A DNA stretch of 24,965 bases from Anaerolineales bacterium UBA832 (GTDB taxonomy: Bacteria > Chloroflexota > Anaerolineae > Anaerolineales > UBA11657): assembly GCA_002296125.1 (NCBI GenBank), contig DBHI01000040.1:4840-29804 (forward strand), read 5' to 3'. The first letter of the stretch is position 1; each line of letters begins with the position of its first letter. The notes below the pieces were generated by a model that had not been told where the DNA came from, searched no databases, and saw only the letters and a list, made by a program, of their open reading frames with translations. Position numbers and translations under genes: made by a program. Of the stretch, positions 23,325 to 24,965 are shown in pieces.

Positions 23325-24965
23325 CTATGAACGCTTACCCACATACAAATTATTCTTAGATGCAAAAAATAAATCTCTTCCAGGTCCTACAGCAAAAACA
23401 ATAGTCTCTACTGGATTTTCTTCTAATATTGCCCTAAATTCACGTTGATAAGCTAATCTCAAACTAAATTGAAATACACCCTTAGATTTCGAATCTGTCA
23501 AATAAATAGATGAATATGGAGGAGGATAGGCAATCATTGAATGTGGATAATATATGTTTTCAAAAACAACATCATTCGACTTACCCACTCTACCATCAAT
23601 ATACATAATTTTAGTATTACATATAGGTGGTTCTTCTTGTGACTTTCTAATACATTCTGTCATATTTCCATTTGAATGCAATATATTTATAGTACCTTGC
23701 ACAATTGAAATATCAATAGCATCACTTAAATCAATCGCTGACTCCGTAAAATATCTTTCAGGTGGTGCACCATAAAATTTGTCTTCTCTTTGAAACACCC
23801 AAATCTCATTAGCTAGAGGATCTAAAATATAGATACGATCCTGAAATGCCTCAATAATACTAGGTTGTTGCCATCCTTCATAAGGTGGAGTAAGCAAAGT
23901 TGCAGCCATTGCACCATCAGAAGTGCAATACACAATTATCCCACTAGAATCTAAAGCAATTAATGTATCTTGTTCGACAACATTCGGTTGATCCAACCAA
24001 GCAATATCAACAATATTATTTATAACTTGATTACCTACATTTCCATTACTGCACTCAAATATAGGATCTGTTTGATATGTACCACTTGTAGTTAAAACGG
24101 ATCGATTAATAATTTGGTTTGATACATCTAATGTATATACACTGCTACCACGCGCAAGTATTGTTTGTATTTCAGGGATATCATTGTCGTAATTCAAATC
24201 GATTGCTGTCACATCTATTCTTTCCACACTATCAAGAACATCGATAACTGAAATAGCAGACTTTTCGAGAAATTCCACATCTGGATGATCATTACGTATC
24301 TGATTAGCTAAATCAGTCCACAACAACACCTGTCGCCAATGAGGTACAGCTTCTATAGGATCATCAATGCTGCTTGCAAAACCAGCTTCAATACGAGCCT
24401 GTTCTACATAATAATTAAATTGTCTAACTTTTCCAAACTGAACATAAACAAAAATGGTAAAAATAACTACAGCTACTGGAACACCTGCAGCTAACCATAA
24501 CATTACAGATCCCGGTATACGAACATCTGAATCTGTTTCAGGAAGCAACCTCGGCGCCATTCTAGCAATACCAACTCGACACAACTCCAAACCATAAATC
24601 AATTTGCTGACTACTTCATTATAAAACTTTGTAATGAACAACAACCTATTCTTCGATTTGTCTTTACTATCAAAACTACTTTCAAGGTCTGACAAATTAC
24701 CTTCATATATGCCTGTTCCGAAGTCATATGCTACATCATTACTATCATCTTCCACATTTCCATTATCAAGGTTTCCATTCTCATCCTCAGTTACTACTCC
24801 ATTTGTGATTCCATTGACAGAATAATCATCTGCTCCCATCTCTACATTGTGATCATTGCTATCATCAATAACTCTTTTCTCCTCACTTTCTATACTACCT
24901 AAAACATCCGTGGCCCATTCTGAAGCTTCAACTTCACTGTATTCCACATTTCCATTATCAAGGTT
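23325..24965 (-). CDS. acidic single-pass membrane protein, N-terminus beyond the window
   Basis: The frame is open to the right edge, so the start is outside the window; a GTG at 24947 is only an internal possibility. The visible part has an acidic Asn/Asp-rich linker (about 100 residues), one transmembrane helix (VMLWLAAGVPVAVVIFTIFV), a short helical segment and an extracytoplasmic region of about 350 residues with repeated beta-strand-like units (for example QDRIYILDPLANEIWVFQ), probably a beta-propeller. The sequence NLDNGNVE occurs twice in the linker. Some Chloroflexota proteins of this shape have an N-terminal PP2C phosphatase, but that part cannot be seen. The function is unknown. 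It is followed by coaE after 6 nt. Confidence 0.75.
   Translation of the reverse strand, partial: NLDNGNVEYSEVEASEWATDVLGSIESEEKRVIDDSNDHNVEMGADDYSVNGITNGVVTEDENGNLDNGNVEDDSNDVAYDFGTGIYEGNLSDLESSFDSKDKSKNRLLFITKFYNEVVSKLIYGLELCRVGIARMAPRLLPETDSDVRIPGSVMLWLAAGVPVAVVIFTIFVYVQFGKVRQFNYYVEQARIEAGFASSIDDPIEAVPHWRQVLLWTDLANQIRNDHPDVEFLEKSAISVIDVLDSVERIDVTAIDLNYDNDIPEIQTILARGSSVYTLDVSNQIINRSVLTTSGTYQTDPIFECSNGNVGNQVINNIVDIAWLDQPNVVEQDTLIALDSSGIIVYCTSDGAMAATLLTPPYEGWQQPSIIEAFQDRIYILDPLANEIWVFQREDKFYGAPPERYFTESAIDLSDAIDISIVQGTINILHSNGNMTECIRKSQEEPPICNTKIMYIDGRVGKSNDVVFENIYYPHSMIAYPPPYSSIYLTDSKSKGVFQFSLRLAYQREFRAILEENPVETIVFAVGPGRDLFFASKNNLYVGKRS
24750..24965. repeat. two 24-bp direct repeats in the acidic linker
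   Basis: The same 24 bases, encoding NLDNGNVE in part, occur at 24750-24773 and at 24942-24965, the window edge. Their spacing is 192 nt, exactly 64 codons, so the repeat is in frame. The sequence between them is not repeated as far as I can see. The edge may cut a longer repeat. Confidence 0.75.

Overview
The window is an AT-rich bacterial chromosomal segment that is almost fully coding. Several traits point to a Chloroflexota (Chloroflexi) lineage, possibly an AT-rich marine one: LysM proteins with Pro/Thr linkers, a lipoprotein-type penicillin-binding protein carrying a LysM domain, a TPR protein in front of ndk, and a membrane pyrophosphatase. This placement is inference from protein architecture; no rRNA or marker tree is available. 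I see no tRNA, rRNA, CRISPR array, insertion sequence or phage gene.

Layout: (1) 1-1501, + strand: the 3' end of fabF and then fabH (fatty acid synthesis), convergent with rpoD. (2) 1534-3259: rpoD on the - strand and a 376-bp divergent regulatory region with promoter-like sequences on both strands and a strong GC-rich hairpin. (3) 3260-6767, + strand: a membrane pyrophosphatase, a 36-bp perfect palindrome with overlapping hairpins, a disordered TPR protein and ndk. (4) 6803-18366, - strand: a long co-directional run. In transcription order it is trmD, a metallo-beta-lactamase-fold protein, an HD-domain protein, a zinc-ribbon/LysM membrane protein, an Asp/Glu racemase broken by one in-frame TAG, a hotdog thioesterase, a CYTH protein, a fused FAD/[2Fe-2S] subunit and a molybdopterin subunit of a xanthine dehydrogenase-family enzyme, yqeB, a yqeC-ygfJ fusion, and rsfS. 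(5) 18434-22463, + strand: maf, a lipoprotein PBP with LysM, and rsgA. (6) 22466-24965, - strand: a single-pass membrane protein running off the window edge, coaE and a small two-helix membrane protein.

The most distinctive part is 7202-13027. A complete molybdenum hydroxylase sits next to all three accessory families (YqeB, YqeC, YgfJ) that mark selenium-dependent molybdenum hydroxylases. YqeC and YgfJ are fused into one polypeptide, and the FAD and Fe-S subunits are fused in the order FAD then Fe-S. The enzyme's substrate cannot be read from the sequence. Other points of interest are the racemase pseudogene, the divergent trmD/maf pair whose extended -10 elements each lie exactly 6 nt before the start codon (leaderless mRNAs), and the structured hppA-TPR spacer.
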